From contig CANLRI010000002.1 of NCBI GenBank assembly GCA_947493585.1, positions 248,001 to 312,000 on the forward strand: a DNA stretch of 64,000 nucleotides. The letters are read 5' to 3'. Made by a program: the position numbers and the translations under genes. This document shows, piece by piece, positions 18,487 through 26,469 of the stretch; positions within the stretch are counted from its first letter, which is position 1, and each line of letters begins with the position of its first letter. The stretch is from an uncultured Planococcus sp. (GTDB lineage: Bacteria > Bacillota > Bacilli > Bacillales_A > Planococcaceae). The notes under the pieces are model-generated. The model ran no database searches. It was given only the letters and a program-made list of their open reading frames with translations, and was not told the DNA's origin.

Positions 18487-19197
18487 TCATTTTGTCCACG
18501 GGACATAGCGCCGTTCAGGACGGCCGATTTCTCCGTAATTCAATTGCGCTTTCGCTTCATTGCTCGCCACCAGATGCTCCAGGTAGCGCCTGGCGGTGGA
18601 GCGGCTAATACCGACCGCTTTGCCGGCCTCCATGGCATTGGCCCCTTCAGGTGAAGAAGAGTTCAAAAAGTCGCGGACGCCGTCCAAAGTCAATTGGTCG
18701 ATGCCTTTCGGAAGCTCTTCGCTGCTATCTACTGTTGGGACTGCTTGTGCAGCGCTTACGCCAAACAAGCGGTCGAGCTCGCTTTGCTGCCATTCTAGCG
18801 GCTCGGTGAGTAACAGACGCTGATCGCGGAAGCGTTCCAAGGCTTGCGCGAACCGTTCGAAGTCGACAGGTTTCAATAAATAATCAAATACGCCGCCGCG
18901 AACGGTTGCTGCAATCGTTTCAATTTCATTGGCAGCAGTCACCATGATGATGGCGATTTGAGGATAGTTAGTGCGGATTTCCCAAAACAGTTCCAGCCCC
19001 GAGCGGTCCGGGATAAAGACATCGAGCAAGATCAAATCAGGAAGCGGCGATGCCTTTTCTAAATAGGCTATGGCTTCGTCGCCTGTTTTAGCGATCGACG
19101 CGGCTGCATAGCCAGCGATTTGTCCGGCCAGTTCGGCGTTGATGCCGGCTACGCGGAAATCGTCTTCGATAATCAATACGTGAAGTGGTGCATTCAT
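18487..19197 (-). CDS. CitB/DcuR-type response regulator
   Basis: A 236-residue regulator. The receiver domain (1-120) has the acidic pair EDDF, phospho-acceptor D59 in LILLDVFIPD, and the switch Thr and Lys (VTAAN, LLKPVDF). The C-terminal ~70 residues are a helix-turn-helix with VGISRSTARRYLEHL, as in CitT/DctR/MalR-type regulators. The start is ATG at 19197 with GAAGGA upstream; it lies two bases after the kinase stop, so the pair is one operon. Its likely target is the neighbouring citrate-type transporter. Confidence 0.92.
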   Translation of the reverse strand: MNAPLHVLIIEDDFRVAGINAELAGQIAGYAAASIAKTGDEAIAYLEKASPLPDLILLDVFIPDRSGLELFWEIRTNYPQIAIIMVTAANEIETIAATVRGGVFDYLLKPVDFERFAQALERFRDQRLLLTEPLEWQQSELDRLFGVSAAQAVPTVDSSEELPKGIDQLTLDGVRDFLNSSSPEGANAMEAGKAVGISRSTARRYLEHLVASNEAKAQLNYGEIGRPERRYVPWTK

Positions 19198-19199
19198 GG

Positions 19200-20843
19200 T
19201 TATATTCCTTCTTTCGGTAAAGTCAGCACAAAACAAGCGCCTCCGAGTTCACTTTCTTCGATCAACACTTCGCCGCCTGCCGCTTTGGCGAGGCGATTCG
19301 TCGTACTCAAGCCGAAACCGCGGCCAGCAGCACTTTTCGATGATGTGCCTTCACTAAAGATGTTATTCGCGATTGCCGGGGAAATCCCAGGGCCAGAATC
19401 ATCGATTTCAAAAATGATGTCATCGCCGATATCGGTGAAGGTCAGTGAAATGAGCCGCTCCGACACAGGCTGTTGTTTGACAGCCTCAAAGGCATTATCG
19501 AGCAGATTGCCGATGGCGGTCAATAGGGCTTGGCGCTGCGGTTCGGGTACAGCTTGCTGGAGGCTGCTGTCCTCGCCGATCGACAGCTGCACTTGCTGTT
19601 CGCGGGCTTGATGGATCTTGCCGAGCAATAAGCCGCTGATGAGCGGATCTTTCACTTTGCCAATCAGCTGGCGCGACCATTCGAGCTGGATATGGTGTTC
19701 GGTCCGGATGAAATCCAGGGCGTCTTGTCTTTTGTCCAAATGGAGCAATCCGGAAATCGTGTACAGTTTATTCGAAAATTCATGAGTTTGGGCGCGCAGC
19801 GCATTGGCGTATTGCTTCACTTGCGCGAGTTCTTTTGCCAGCTGGTCGATTTCTGTTTTGTAGCGGAAAGTCGAAACCGCCCCGACCAGCGCCCCTTCAA
19901 AATAGATTGGGCTTGAGTTGACATAGACGGGATGCTCACCGTAAAGCCGTTCCTGGTCGAAATGGCTGGTGCCATGCGCCAAAATTTCAGGTAGGTCAGA
20001 AGAAGGCAGTACTTCGGTGACCAGTTTGCCGATCAATGCCTGTTCGTCTTTCGCATCCCCGAACAGCAGCTGCTTTGCCTGGTGATTGAGCAAGGTGATG
20101 TGCCCTAGGCGATTAACAGCGATGATGCCTTCGTGGGTAGATTGCAGAATGGTTTCTTTTTGGAATAGCAGATGGGCAATCTCTTCGGGCTCAAGGCCAT
20201 GAAGCTTGCGTTTGATATAGGAAGCAATGGCGATTGCCATCAGGAAAGCGACAGCGCCGATGATGAGCAGCATAAGCCAGACTTCCTGCGTATAATCGCC
20301 GATTAAGCTTTGGACATCGGTCGAAAGAAAGCCGACCGAGACGACGCCGATGATTTGCCCGTCGGAATAGATGGGCACTTTCGCGCGCAGCGAATCGCCG
20401 AGTGTGCCGGCCGCTTTAGAGACGTAAGATTGGCCTTCATTAAGCGCCCGTTCATTGTCTTCGCCGACCATTCGCCCGCCGATCTGTTCAGGGTTCGGAT
20501 GGGAATACCGAATTTCGTCGCGGTTTCCGACCACGATAAACTCGGCTTCGGTTGCTTGCAGAACGGGGGCGACGAGCGGCTGGATAATGGCTGCCGGATC
20601 TGGTGCATCAAAGGCTTCGATAATATCGGGATTTAAAGCGATCGCTTCTGCGACACTGAGTGCTTGTTCCCCGAGCTGGTCTTCGGTCACGGTGCGCACA
20701 AAATAATTCGAAAACAAACCGATCACCAAAAGCACTGCCGCAATCAGCAGCGCGATCAAGGCGACCATTTTGGTTTTTAATGAAAGCACACGGATCGGTT
20801 CATCGTTCCAGCTGCGCTTCTTGAATGTCTTTTGTAGAAACAT
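19200..20843 (-). CDS. CitA/DcuS-type sensor histidine kinase
   Basis: A 547-residue kinase from the ATG at 20843 (AGGAG eight bases upstream). Order of parts: membrane helix (~24-46), an extracytoplasmic single-Cache sensor domain (~47-180, with RAKVPIYSDGQIIGVVSVG), second membrane helix, a PAS domain (STHEGIIAVNRLGHITLLN), a SpoB-type dimerisation helix with the phosphorylated His in RAQTHEFSNKL, and an HATPase domain (GNLLDNAFEA, DDSGPGIS, GRGFGLS). This is the layout of citrate, malate and fumarate sensors. The ligand is inferred to be citrate or another C4/C6 acid from the linked transporter. Confidence 0.93.
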   Translation of the reverse strand: MFLQKTFKKRSWNDEPIRVLSLKTKMVALIALLIAAVLLVIGLFSNYFVRTVTEDQLGEQALSVAEAIALNPDIIEAFDAPDPAAIIQPLVAPVLQATEAEFIVVGNRDEIRYSHPNPEQIGGRMVGEDNERALNEGQSYVSKAAGTLGDSLRAKVPIYSDGQIIGVVSVGFLSTDVQSLIGDYTQEVWLMLLIIGAVAFLMAIAIASYIKRKLHGLEPEEIAHLLFQKETILQSTHEGIIAVNRLGHITLLNHQAKQLLFGDAKDEQALIGKLVTEVLPSSDLPEILAHGTSHFDQERLYGEHPVYVNSSPIYFEGALVGAVSTFRYKTEIDQLAKELAQVKQYANALRAQTHEFSNKLYTISGLLHLDKRQDALDFIRTEHHIQLEWSRQLIGKVKDPLISGLLLGKIHQAREQQVQLSIGEDSSLQQAVPEPQRQALLTAIGNLLDNAFEAVKQQPVSERLISLTFTDIGDDIIFEIDDSGPGISPAIANNIFSEGTSSKSAAGRGFGLSTTNRLAKAAGGEVLIEESELGGACFVLTLPKEGI

Positions 20844-20929
20844 GGGGCAGGCTCCTTGTGGATCATTTCTGTAGCCATCATACCATAGCCAGCAAGTGGT
20901 ATAGGAGACAGTACCAGCAGGCGGGCAGT

Positions 20930-20964
20930 CAAAAAGCCTTGCCCAATCGATGGGCAAGGCTTCT
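20930..20964 (-). terminator. Intrinsic terminator of the YtrA-type ABC operon
   Basis: Read on the minus strand, AAGCCTTGCCCA pairs with TGGGCAAGGCTT and is followed by T5. It comes after the last gene of the GntR/ABC operon. Confidence 0.85.
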
Positions 20965-20971
20965 GTAGAGT

Positions 20972-21685
20972 TTACATCTTGATGGTAACGCGTTTGGTCA
21001 ACAAGCGCATCAGGAAGAAAAGGATCAATACCAGGAAGGACGATCCAAGTGCTGTCAGCCAAAAATTCGCTTCGAGCGGATCGTATGGCAGCCATTCCAT
21101 TGCATCGGCCGTAGTAGGCTTCCATAAGTAATCATTCAGGCCGAATACGACGAACGACAAGGCAATAAACCCGAAGCCGGCGATCCAGCCGAAGCGGTAA
21201 TAGCCAATGCTAATGAGCCAGCCTGCTAAATAGAAAGTCAAAACGTTCAGGAATAGCGCGATGGCAGCGGAAATCCAGCCGCCTGTCTCTTCAAAGGCAG
21301 AAGCCGTGTCCAAGGTGACAGGCAATGCCATCGTCCCAGCAAGAAAATGTTGAATTCCGTTGATGACGAGTGGGACAAGGGTGACGAATAAAGACAAGCC
21401 GACTGCAGCCATGGCCGTGCCCGCGTAGGAATCACGTCGGCTAAGGCCTTGCTGTATGTGGCGGCCCATGAATACATACACGGTCATGATCCCTACCACC
21501 AACATGAAAATGTTTACAGAGTATTGGGAGAAGACGAAGAAACCTTCAATTTGATTGGTATCGCCGTTCAGCCAGAACACTCTTACTAAATGAATCACGA
21601 GAAGGATAGAGAAAAACCACAAACTCCATTTGAACATATCGGAAAAGACAGCGGCTGAAACTCTTCTATAGCGCGGGGATGTCAT
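20972..21685 (-). CDS. ABC transporter membrane protein (YtrA-linked)
   Basis: 237 residues with about six hydrophobic helices and no recognisable enzymatic motif. It follows the ABC ATPase gene by one base on the same strand and is the only membrane subunit in the operon, so it is taken to be the permease and would work as a homodimer with the ATPase. Related operons headed by a small GntR regulator respond to cell-envelope antibiotics in some Firmicutes. The transported compound is unknown. Confidence 0.72.
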   Translation of the reverse strand: MTSPRYRRVSAAVFSDMFKWSLWFFSILLVIHLVRVFWLNGDTNQIEGFFVFSQYSVNIFMLVVGIMTVYVFMGRHIQQGLSRRDSYAGTAMAAVGLSLFVTLVPLVINGIQHFLAGTMALPVTLDTASAFEETGGWISAAIALFLNVLTFYLAGWLISIGYYRFGWIAGFGFIALSFVVFGLNDYLWKPTTADAMEWLPYDPLEANFWLTALGSSFLVLILFFLMRLLTKRVTIKM

Positions 21686-21686
21686 A

Positions 21687-22562
21687 TTAAATCGCCTCCT
21701 CGGTTAAATGGATAAATAGGTCTTGAAGCGAAACCGGACCGATTTCGAGTCCCATCGAATGCGCTTCTTGTCGTTTGGCATCATCGAGAACGCCATAGAC
21801 CATGACGGATTTGGTCCCGCCCAGCTGCTGTTCATTCAAGCGTTTCATTCCAGATGTGAATACATCCACCTGCTCGGCCGATCCCGTGATGGACGCGCCA
21901 TGCGATGACACGGTTTCATAGGGTTCGTTCAATAACAATTTGCCTTGGTCGATGATGACGACGTGGTCGAATAAATAATCCATTTCAGATACCAAATGGG
22001 TCGAGAGAATAAATGTCCGGGTGTGTTCTTCCTGGTCCTTCAATATCTCTTTATAGAAAATCTCGCGTGCCGGTGCGTCCATGCCGAGATAGGCTTCATC
22101 GAATATAGTGATTGGTGCGCGGCTGGCAAGCCCGATAACAACATTCAACGCAGACTGCATCCCTTTGGATAATTTATTGACCGGTTTATTGACCGGAAGT
22201 TTGAAGCGCTCAATCAATTGTTCTGCATAGCCCATATCAAAATGGGGGCGGTAATGGGAAGCCAGTGCGATTAACTTTTTCGCTTTCTCGGTTTCTTCCT
22301 TATAGTCCTTATCGTAGACGAACGCCACTTGCTCCATTTTCTCAGGATTCTCGAACACCGGGGAACCATCGACAAACACTTCGCCAGACGTCGGTTCCCG
22401 GAAAGCGGCAATCAACGATAGCAAGGAAGTCTTGCCGGCGCCGTTGCGGCCGATGAGCCCATGGATTTTCCCGGCTTCGAGTGTCAGCGATACATCTTTC
22501 AAGGCTTTGAACTTCTTGAATTTCAATGTTACGTGATCGAGCTGGACTGAAGCTGCCATCAT
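21687..22562 (-). CDS. ABC transporter ATP-binding protein (YtrB type)
   Basis: A 291-residue ATPase with Walker A GRNGAGKTS, Q-loop region, an ABC signature in the shortened form LSKGM, Walker B TIFDEAYLGMD and the switch His (LSTHLV). The last ~80 residues form a small extra domain as in YtrB/BcrA-like exporters. The Walker B Glu follows the Asp as DEA, as usual. It overlaps the GntR stop by ATGA and is followed one base later by the permease gene. Confidence 0.9.
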   Translation of the reverse strand: MMAASVQLDHVTLKFKKFKALKDVSLTLEAGKIHGLIGRNGAGKTSLLSLIAAFREPTSGEVFVDGSPVFENPEKMEQVAFVYDKDYKEETEKAKKLIALASHYRPHFDMGYAEQLIERFKLPVNKPVNKLSKGMQSALNVVIGLASRAPITIFDEAYLGMDAPAREIFYKEILKDQEEHTRTFILSTHLVSEMDYLFDHVVIIDQGKLLLNEPYETVSSHGASITGSAEQVDVFTSGMKRLNEQQLGGTKSVMVYGVLDDAKRQEAHSMGLEIGPVSLQDLFIHLTEEAI

Positions 22563-22933
22563 GCATCACGCCCTTTCGTGGATTTAATCAATTCGATGAT
22601 TTCGGCTTCCGTAATGCCGAGTTTTTCGGCTTCCTGTACCAGGCCAGTGACGTAATTATCGACAAATGCCTTTTTCCGCTGCTGAACCAAAGTTTTCTTT
22701 GCGCCTTCTGCTACAAACATGCCAATCCCTCGCTTTTTAAATAGTATGCCTTCGTCGACAAGTTGGGTGATGCCTTTGGAAACGGTTGCGTGGTTGATCT
22801 TGTAGAAATTGACCAATTGATTCGTCGATGGGGCTTGATCGCCTCCTTTCAATTGATCGTTGACGATTTGGTCTTCGATCAATTCGCGAATCTGCAAAAA
22901 TAAAGGCTTCGCTGAATCGGATGGGTTGACCAT
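22559..22933 (-). CDS. GntR family regulator, YtrA subfamily
   Basis: A 124-residue protein. The N-terminal winged helix has the GntR pattern (PLFLQIRELIEDQIV, QAPSTNQLVNFYKINHATVSKGITQLVDEGI). The short C-terminal helical tail (~50 residues) with no large effector domain defines the YtrA subfamily. It heads the ABC operon, with a strong AGGAGGTG ribosome site, and sits directly downstream of a 32-base inverted repeat overlapping its promoter, so it very probably represses its own operon. Confidence 0.92.
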   Translation of the reverse strand: MVNPSDSAKPLFLQIRELIEDQIVNDQLKGGDQAPSTNQLVNFYKINHATVSKGITQLVDEGILFKKRGIGMFVAEGAKKTLVQQRKKAFVDNYVTGLVQEAEKLGITEAEIIELIKSTKGRDA

Positions 22934-22959
22934 GAAAACACCTCCTGGGTGATTGGGTA

Positions 22960-22991
22960 ATATGGTTATATACTTGTGTGTATAACCATAT
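22960..22991. promoter_or_regulatory. Operator of the YtrA-type regulator (inverted repeat)
   Basis: ATATGGTTATA and TATAACCATAT form a perfect inverted repeat with a ten-base centre (itself partly symmetric). It overlaps the -10 box of the operon promoter, so a bound dimer would block transcription. Confidence 0.75.
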
Positions 22992-23013
22992 AACTTTATT
23001 TTTAGAAAGTCAA
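22985..23013 (-). promoter_or_regulatory. Promoter of the GntR/ABC operon
   Basis: On the minus strand TTGACT and TATGGT are 17 bases apart. The -10 box lies inside the inverted repeat. Confidence 0.65.
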
Positions 23014-23055
23014 CTGTAATATTTCAAAAACAGTACCAGAACTTAAAATTCCAAT

Positions 23056-23088
23056 AAAAAAAGAAGGGCAGTTTCACCCTTCTTTTTG
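23056..23088 (-). terminator. Intrinsic terminator of the mnh operon, overlapping the mnhG stop
   Basis: On the minus strand AAGAAGGG pairs with CCCTTCTT and is followed by T7. The left arm is made of the last codons of mnhG, and the stop codon lies in the loop. Confidence 0.8.
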
Positions 23089-23454
23089 TTCGATCGTATT
23101 CTTTTTATTGAGTGCTTCGGCTAAGGCGTCTTCTGTCGAGATGCTTGTCAGTTTCACATTCGAGCGATAGGCTGCGCGCATGATCAAGTGGCCAGAGACA
23201 GGGGCAGTCAAAAAGACGAAAACGATTCCGAGCAGCAAACGCACGCTAACGAAATTTTCGCTGGCCCAAAAGAAAATAAATGCGCCAATGAGCGATAGGA
23301 GAACGGCCAGCGTAGCACTTTTTGTCGCGGCATGCGAACGGGTATAAGCGTCTGGAAAACGCAAGATGCCGATGGCGCTAATGACGGCCATCACGCTGCC
23401 GATCAAAATAAGGAAAACGCCGATATATTCACTAATCGTGCTTATGTTCAACAA
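23074..23454 (-). CDS. mnhG: Na+/H+ antiporter subunit G
   Basis: A 126-residue membrane protein with three helices and the PhaG/MnhG/YufB pattern (IGILRFPDAYTRSHAATKSATLAV). It is one of seven subunits of the Mrp antiporter, which exports Na+ in exchange for H+ and supports growth in salt and at high pH. It is the last gene of the operon, overlapping mnhF by 23 bases. The C-terminal ~30 residues are hydrophilic and variable. Confidence 0.95.
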   Translation of the reverse strand: MLNISTISEYIGVFLILIGSVMAVISAIGILRFPDAYTRSHAATKSATLAVLLSLIGAFIFFWASENFVSVRLLLGIVFVFLTAPVSGHLIMRAAYRSNVKLTSISTEDALAEALNKKNTIEQKEG

Positions 23455-23713
23455 TATCGCCCCTTTCTACAAACCGGGCCAAGGCAATGGTACTGATGAA
23501 CGCCAAGATGCCAACGACCAGGATTACTTCTAAAAAGACATGGGTTTTTAAGAACACTGAAAACACGGCAACGGCGGATATCAAGTTAACGCCAATCATA
23601 TCAAGTGCGACAACCCGGTCTGGCATTGAAGGGCCGCGTATGATGCGGTAGAGCGCCAACAAGATGGCAAGCACGAATAGGCTAAGGGCAATGGTCAAGA
23701 TAATGTAGATCAA
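23432..23713 (-). CDS. mnhF: Na+/H+ antiporter subunit F
   Basis: A 93-residue, three-helix subunit with the family segment RIIRGPSMPDRVVALDMIG. Its start overlaps the mnhE stop by four bases. Length and position in the operon are normal for MrpF. Confidence 0.95.
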   Translation of the reverse strand: MIYIILTIALSLFVLAILLALYRIIRGPSMPDRVVALDMIGVNLISAVAVFSVFLKTHVFLEVILVVGILAFISTIALARFVERGDIVEHKHD

Positions 23714-24195
23714 TTTCGCGTCACCTCCATAATAGCTGTCTCGAACGTTTTGATGGAACTAAGCAGGGATTCACGTGATTTTTCCACATCCATCGCATGG
23801 ATATAAAATGTCCTATTATCCGGCGAGACTTCGAGAATGACGGAACCAGGGGTTAAAGTCAGCAACAAAGCCAAGGTTGTCAGTTCGTAATCGCCTTCCA
23901 TGTTATGTTCATAAGTGAAAATCCCAGGCTTAATATCCAATTTAGGGCTCAGGATTTGTTTCATGATGGAGAGGCTTGACTGGAACAGTTCACGAATGAA
24001 AATCAGCAGCAATTTAAGCGTGAAATAGACCCGGATTAAGTAGAATTTGGTGCCAAAAAAGCGGTGCATCAAAAAGATAATGCCGAGGCCAATTAGATAG
24101 CCGGTTAAAAATGTCGAGAAATAAAATGCAGTCTCGTCCATTAACAAGGTCCATAATAAGCCGATCATTATATTCAACAGAAACTGGGCGGGCAA
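23710..24195 (-). CDS. mnhE: Na+/H+ antiporter subunit E
   Basis: A 161-residue subunit with N-terminal membrane helices and a cytoplasmic domain ending in the conserved LLTLTPGSVILEVSPD and YIHAMDV segments. It lies 29 bases after mnhD. MrpE is needed for full assembly of the complex and does not itself resemble respiratory complex I subunits. Confidence 0.95.
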   Translation of the reverse strand: MPAQFLLNIMIGLLWTLLMDETAFYFSTFLTGYLIGLGIIFLMHRFFGTKFYLIRVYFTLKLLLIFIRELFQSSLSIMKQILSPKLDIKPGIFTYEHNMEGDYELTTLALLLTLTPGSVILEVSPDNRTFYIHAMDVEKSRESLLSSIKTFETAIMEVTRN

Positions 24196-24224
24196 AAGCG
24201 TTCACTCCTTTCAAGCATCAGGGT

Positions 24225-25712
24225 TTATTGGAAGTCCTCGGTTAGCACGGCATCGATATAAACCTGCGGATTGAGGAGCGTATTGGCAGCATCAGATACG
24301 TACGCCGACAAGCCTTCCGCGCCCAAGCCAATGCCGATAGTCAGGGCAACAAGCAATAAGCAAGGAACTAAAAAGCCGCGGCGCAGCGGGACTTGGTCGT
24401 CTTTGCTGACAATGGTCTCGCCCCAAAAGCAATTTTTGAAAATCTTTAGCATGGAATACAGGACGAACAGGCTTGAACCGAGCGCAATGGCTAGTAGCAG
24501 ATAAGAGCCCGAATCGATTGCGCCTTGAGAAAGAAGGACTTTGCCGACAAATCCACTGAGTGGGGGAATCCCTGCAAGCGAGAGCATGGCAATGAAAAAT
24601 GACCAGCCGAGAATCGGATAGTTTTGGATAATGCCGCTCATTTTGCCAATTTGAGCAGTGCCTGTCAATAAAATAATCGTGCCGATTAGCAAGAACAACA
24701 GCGCTTTTACTACCATATCGTGCAGTAGATAGAAAATGGCGCCTTCGATAGCATCCGGGGTGGCAATGGCAAGCCCCGTCAAAATAAAGCCGACCGCAAT
24801 GACTACGTTATAGGCGGCAATTTGCCGAATGTCGTTATGGGCGATGGCACCGATGCTGCCGCCAATTAAGGTCAGCACTGCCATAACGGCAATGATATTA
24901 TGGGTCGTCTCAGGTTCATGATAGAACACCAGCGTGAACATGCGGAACATGGCGTAAATACCGACTTTGGTCAGGAGAGCGCCAAACAATGCCGAAGTCA
25001 CAACAGGCGGGCTGCTATAAGAACCTGGCAGCCAAAAGTACAGCAAGAGCCCGGCTTTTAAACTGAAAACGATCAAGAACACAATGCTGATCGTAGTCAA
25101 CAAAGGCTCTTGGCCATTTTCGGCAACGCGCACCGATAAATGGGCAAAGTTTAAAGTTCCAACAGCACCATATAAATAAGCAATGGCGATGAGAAAGAAC
25201 CAGGAAGAAACGATATTGATCGACACATACTTAATGGCTTCCCGCAGCTGACGTTTGGAACCGCCTAAAGTAAGCAGAATATATGATGACAAAAGCATGA
25301 CTTCAAAACAAACGAATAAATTGAAGATATCACCGCTCAAAAATGAGCCGTTGATGCCGGCAATCAAAAACAAGACGGTTGGATAGAAATACATCGTCAC
25401 CAATTCCTTATCCGTCGAAACGAGAGCATGGAGCAGGCAAATGACTGTCACTACAGATGATGTCAGAACGAGCAGGACAGCAAAGGAATCCGCTACAAAA
25501 GAGATGCCAAAAGGCGGCGTCCATCCGCCAAAATCGATCCGCAAGATGCCGTCAGTTTGAATGGCATTCAATAGATAAACTGCAGCGGCTGCAACGACAG
25601 CCATCACTGCGATGCTCGTCCACGCCTGGAGCCTTCCGTATGTGCGCAAAAATATCAACAAAACTCCCGCCAAAATGGGCAGGATCATGGGAATTAAAAT
25701 AATATTATTCAT
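24225..25712 (-). CDS. mnhD: Na+/H+ antiporter subunit D
   Basis: A 495-residue protein with about fourteen helices, homologous to NuoM/NuoN-type proton-pumping subunits of complex I. The conserved Glu of the channel is in the FVCFEVMLLSSY stretch, and Lys/His-bearing helices follow (AGLLLYFWLPGSY, AHNDIRQIAAYNVV). It overlaps mnhC by eight bases. It forms one of the ion-translocating units with MnhA. Confidence 0.95.
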   Translation of the reverse strand: MNNIILIPMILPILAGVLLIFLRTYGRLQAWTSIAVMAVVAAAAVYLLNAIQTDGILRIDFGGWTPPFGISFVADSFAVLLVLTSSVVTVICLLHALVSTDKELVTMYFYPTVLFLIAGINGSFLSGDIFNLFVCFEVMLLSSYILLTLGGSKRQLREAIKYVSINIVSSWFFLIAIAYLYGAVGTLNFAHLSVRVAENGQEPLLTTISIVFLIVFSLKAGLLLYFWLPGSYSSPPVVTSALFGALLTKVGIYAMFRMFTLVFYHEPETTHNIIAVMAVLTLIGGSIGAIAHNDIRQIAAYNVVIAVGFILTGLAIATPDAIEGAIFYLLHDMVVKALLFLLIGTIILLTGTAQIGKMSGIIQNYPILGWSFFIAMLSLAGIPPLSGFVGKVLLSQGAIDSGSYLLLAIALGSSLFVLYSMLKIFKNCFWGETIVSKDDQVPLRRGFLVPCLLLVALTIGIGLGAEGLSAYVSDAANTLLNPQVYIDAVLTEDFQ

Positions 25713-26043
25713 TGTCGGTACCTCTCATCTCTTCCAAATCGTCTGTCCCGAGTTCTTGATAAGCCCGGTAAGCAAGCACCAGGATAAAGGCTGTAACAGC
25801 AAAGCTAATGACAATGGCGGTAAGTATCAAAGCCTGTGGCAAGGCATCGACGTAAGTTTCTGCTTCTTCGCCGAGCAGAGGCGCAGAGCCGATCTTCAGG
25901 CCGCCCATCGCCAAAATCATTAGATGTGCTGCGTGTGACAGAATCGCCGTGCCCAAAATAACACGGACGATGTTCCGGGATAACAGAAGATAGAAAGCGA
26001 CAGTGCTAAGCACACCGACTAGGATGATGATCAAAGATTCCAT
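25705..26043 (-). CDS. mnhC: Na+/H+ antiporter subunit C
   Basis: A 112-residue, three-helix protein related to NuoK. The family region ILGTAILSHAAHLMILAMGG and the LPQALILTAIVISFA helix are present. It lies three bases after mnhB. Confidence 0.95.
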   Translation of the reverse strand: MESLIIILVGVLSTVAFYLLLSRNIVRVILGTAILSHAAHLMILAMGGLKIGSAPLLGEEAETYVDALPQALILTAIVISFAVTAFILVLAYRAYQELGTDDLEEMRGTDNE

Positions 26044-26046
26044 TCG

Positions 26047-26469
26047 CTATTCATCCTCACTTATACTTAGAATTATGTTTACGACCACCCCGACTACAGT
26101 CAACGCGATGCCTGCCTCGAAAATCAACACAGTGGCAAGTTCCGTTTTTCCGAAGATAGGAAGGTTGAAATAGTCAAAAGACTGCTCGAGAAAATTCTGG
26201 CCGAACAGGAGTGGGCCAAGTCCGCTAAGAACTGCGAGCAGCACGCCAAAAGCCGATAGTTTCTTGAAGTCGATTGGGATTGCGTCTTTCACGGTTTCGG
26301 TATCATATGATAAAAACATCAAGACAAAAGCCGATGCCAAGACCAGTCCTCCAACGAAACCGCCTCCCGGACTATTGTGCCCGGACAAAAACAAGTAGAT
26401 GCCGAAGGTCAAGATAATCAACACGACCGCTTTGGCGACGGTCTTCAATATCACATCATTAATCCCCAT
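26047..26469 (-). CDS. mnhB: Na+/H+ antiporter subunit B
   Basis: A 140-residue protein with four helices and the MnhB signature GHNSPGGGFVGGLVLAS. It overlaps mnhA by eleven bases. The MnhB domain is also found fused at the end of MnhA, and both copies are needed in characterised complexes. Confidence 0.95.
   Translation of the reverse strand: MGINDVILKTVAKAVVLIILTFGIYLFLSGHNSPGGGFVGGLVLASAFVLMFLSYDTETVKDAIPIDFKKLSAFGVLLAVLSGLGPLLFGQNFLEQSFDYFNLPIFGKTELATVLIFEAGIALTVVGVVVNIILSISEDE

Noticed and set aside
20844..21125. Extension of the sensor kinase frame by 94 residues
   Set aside because: It would overlap the terminator and the end of the ABC permease gene; the ATG at 20843 has an AGGAG site and leads straight into the membrane helix.
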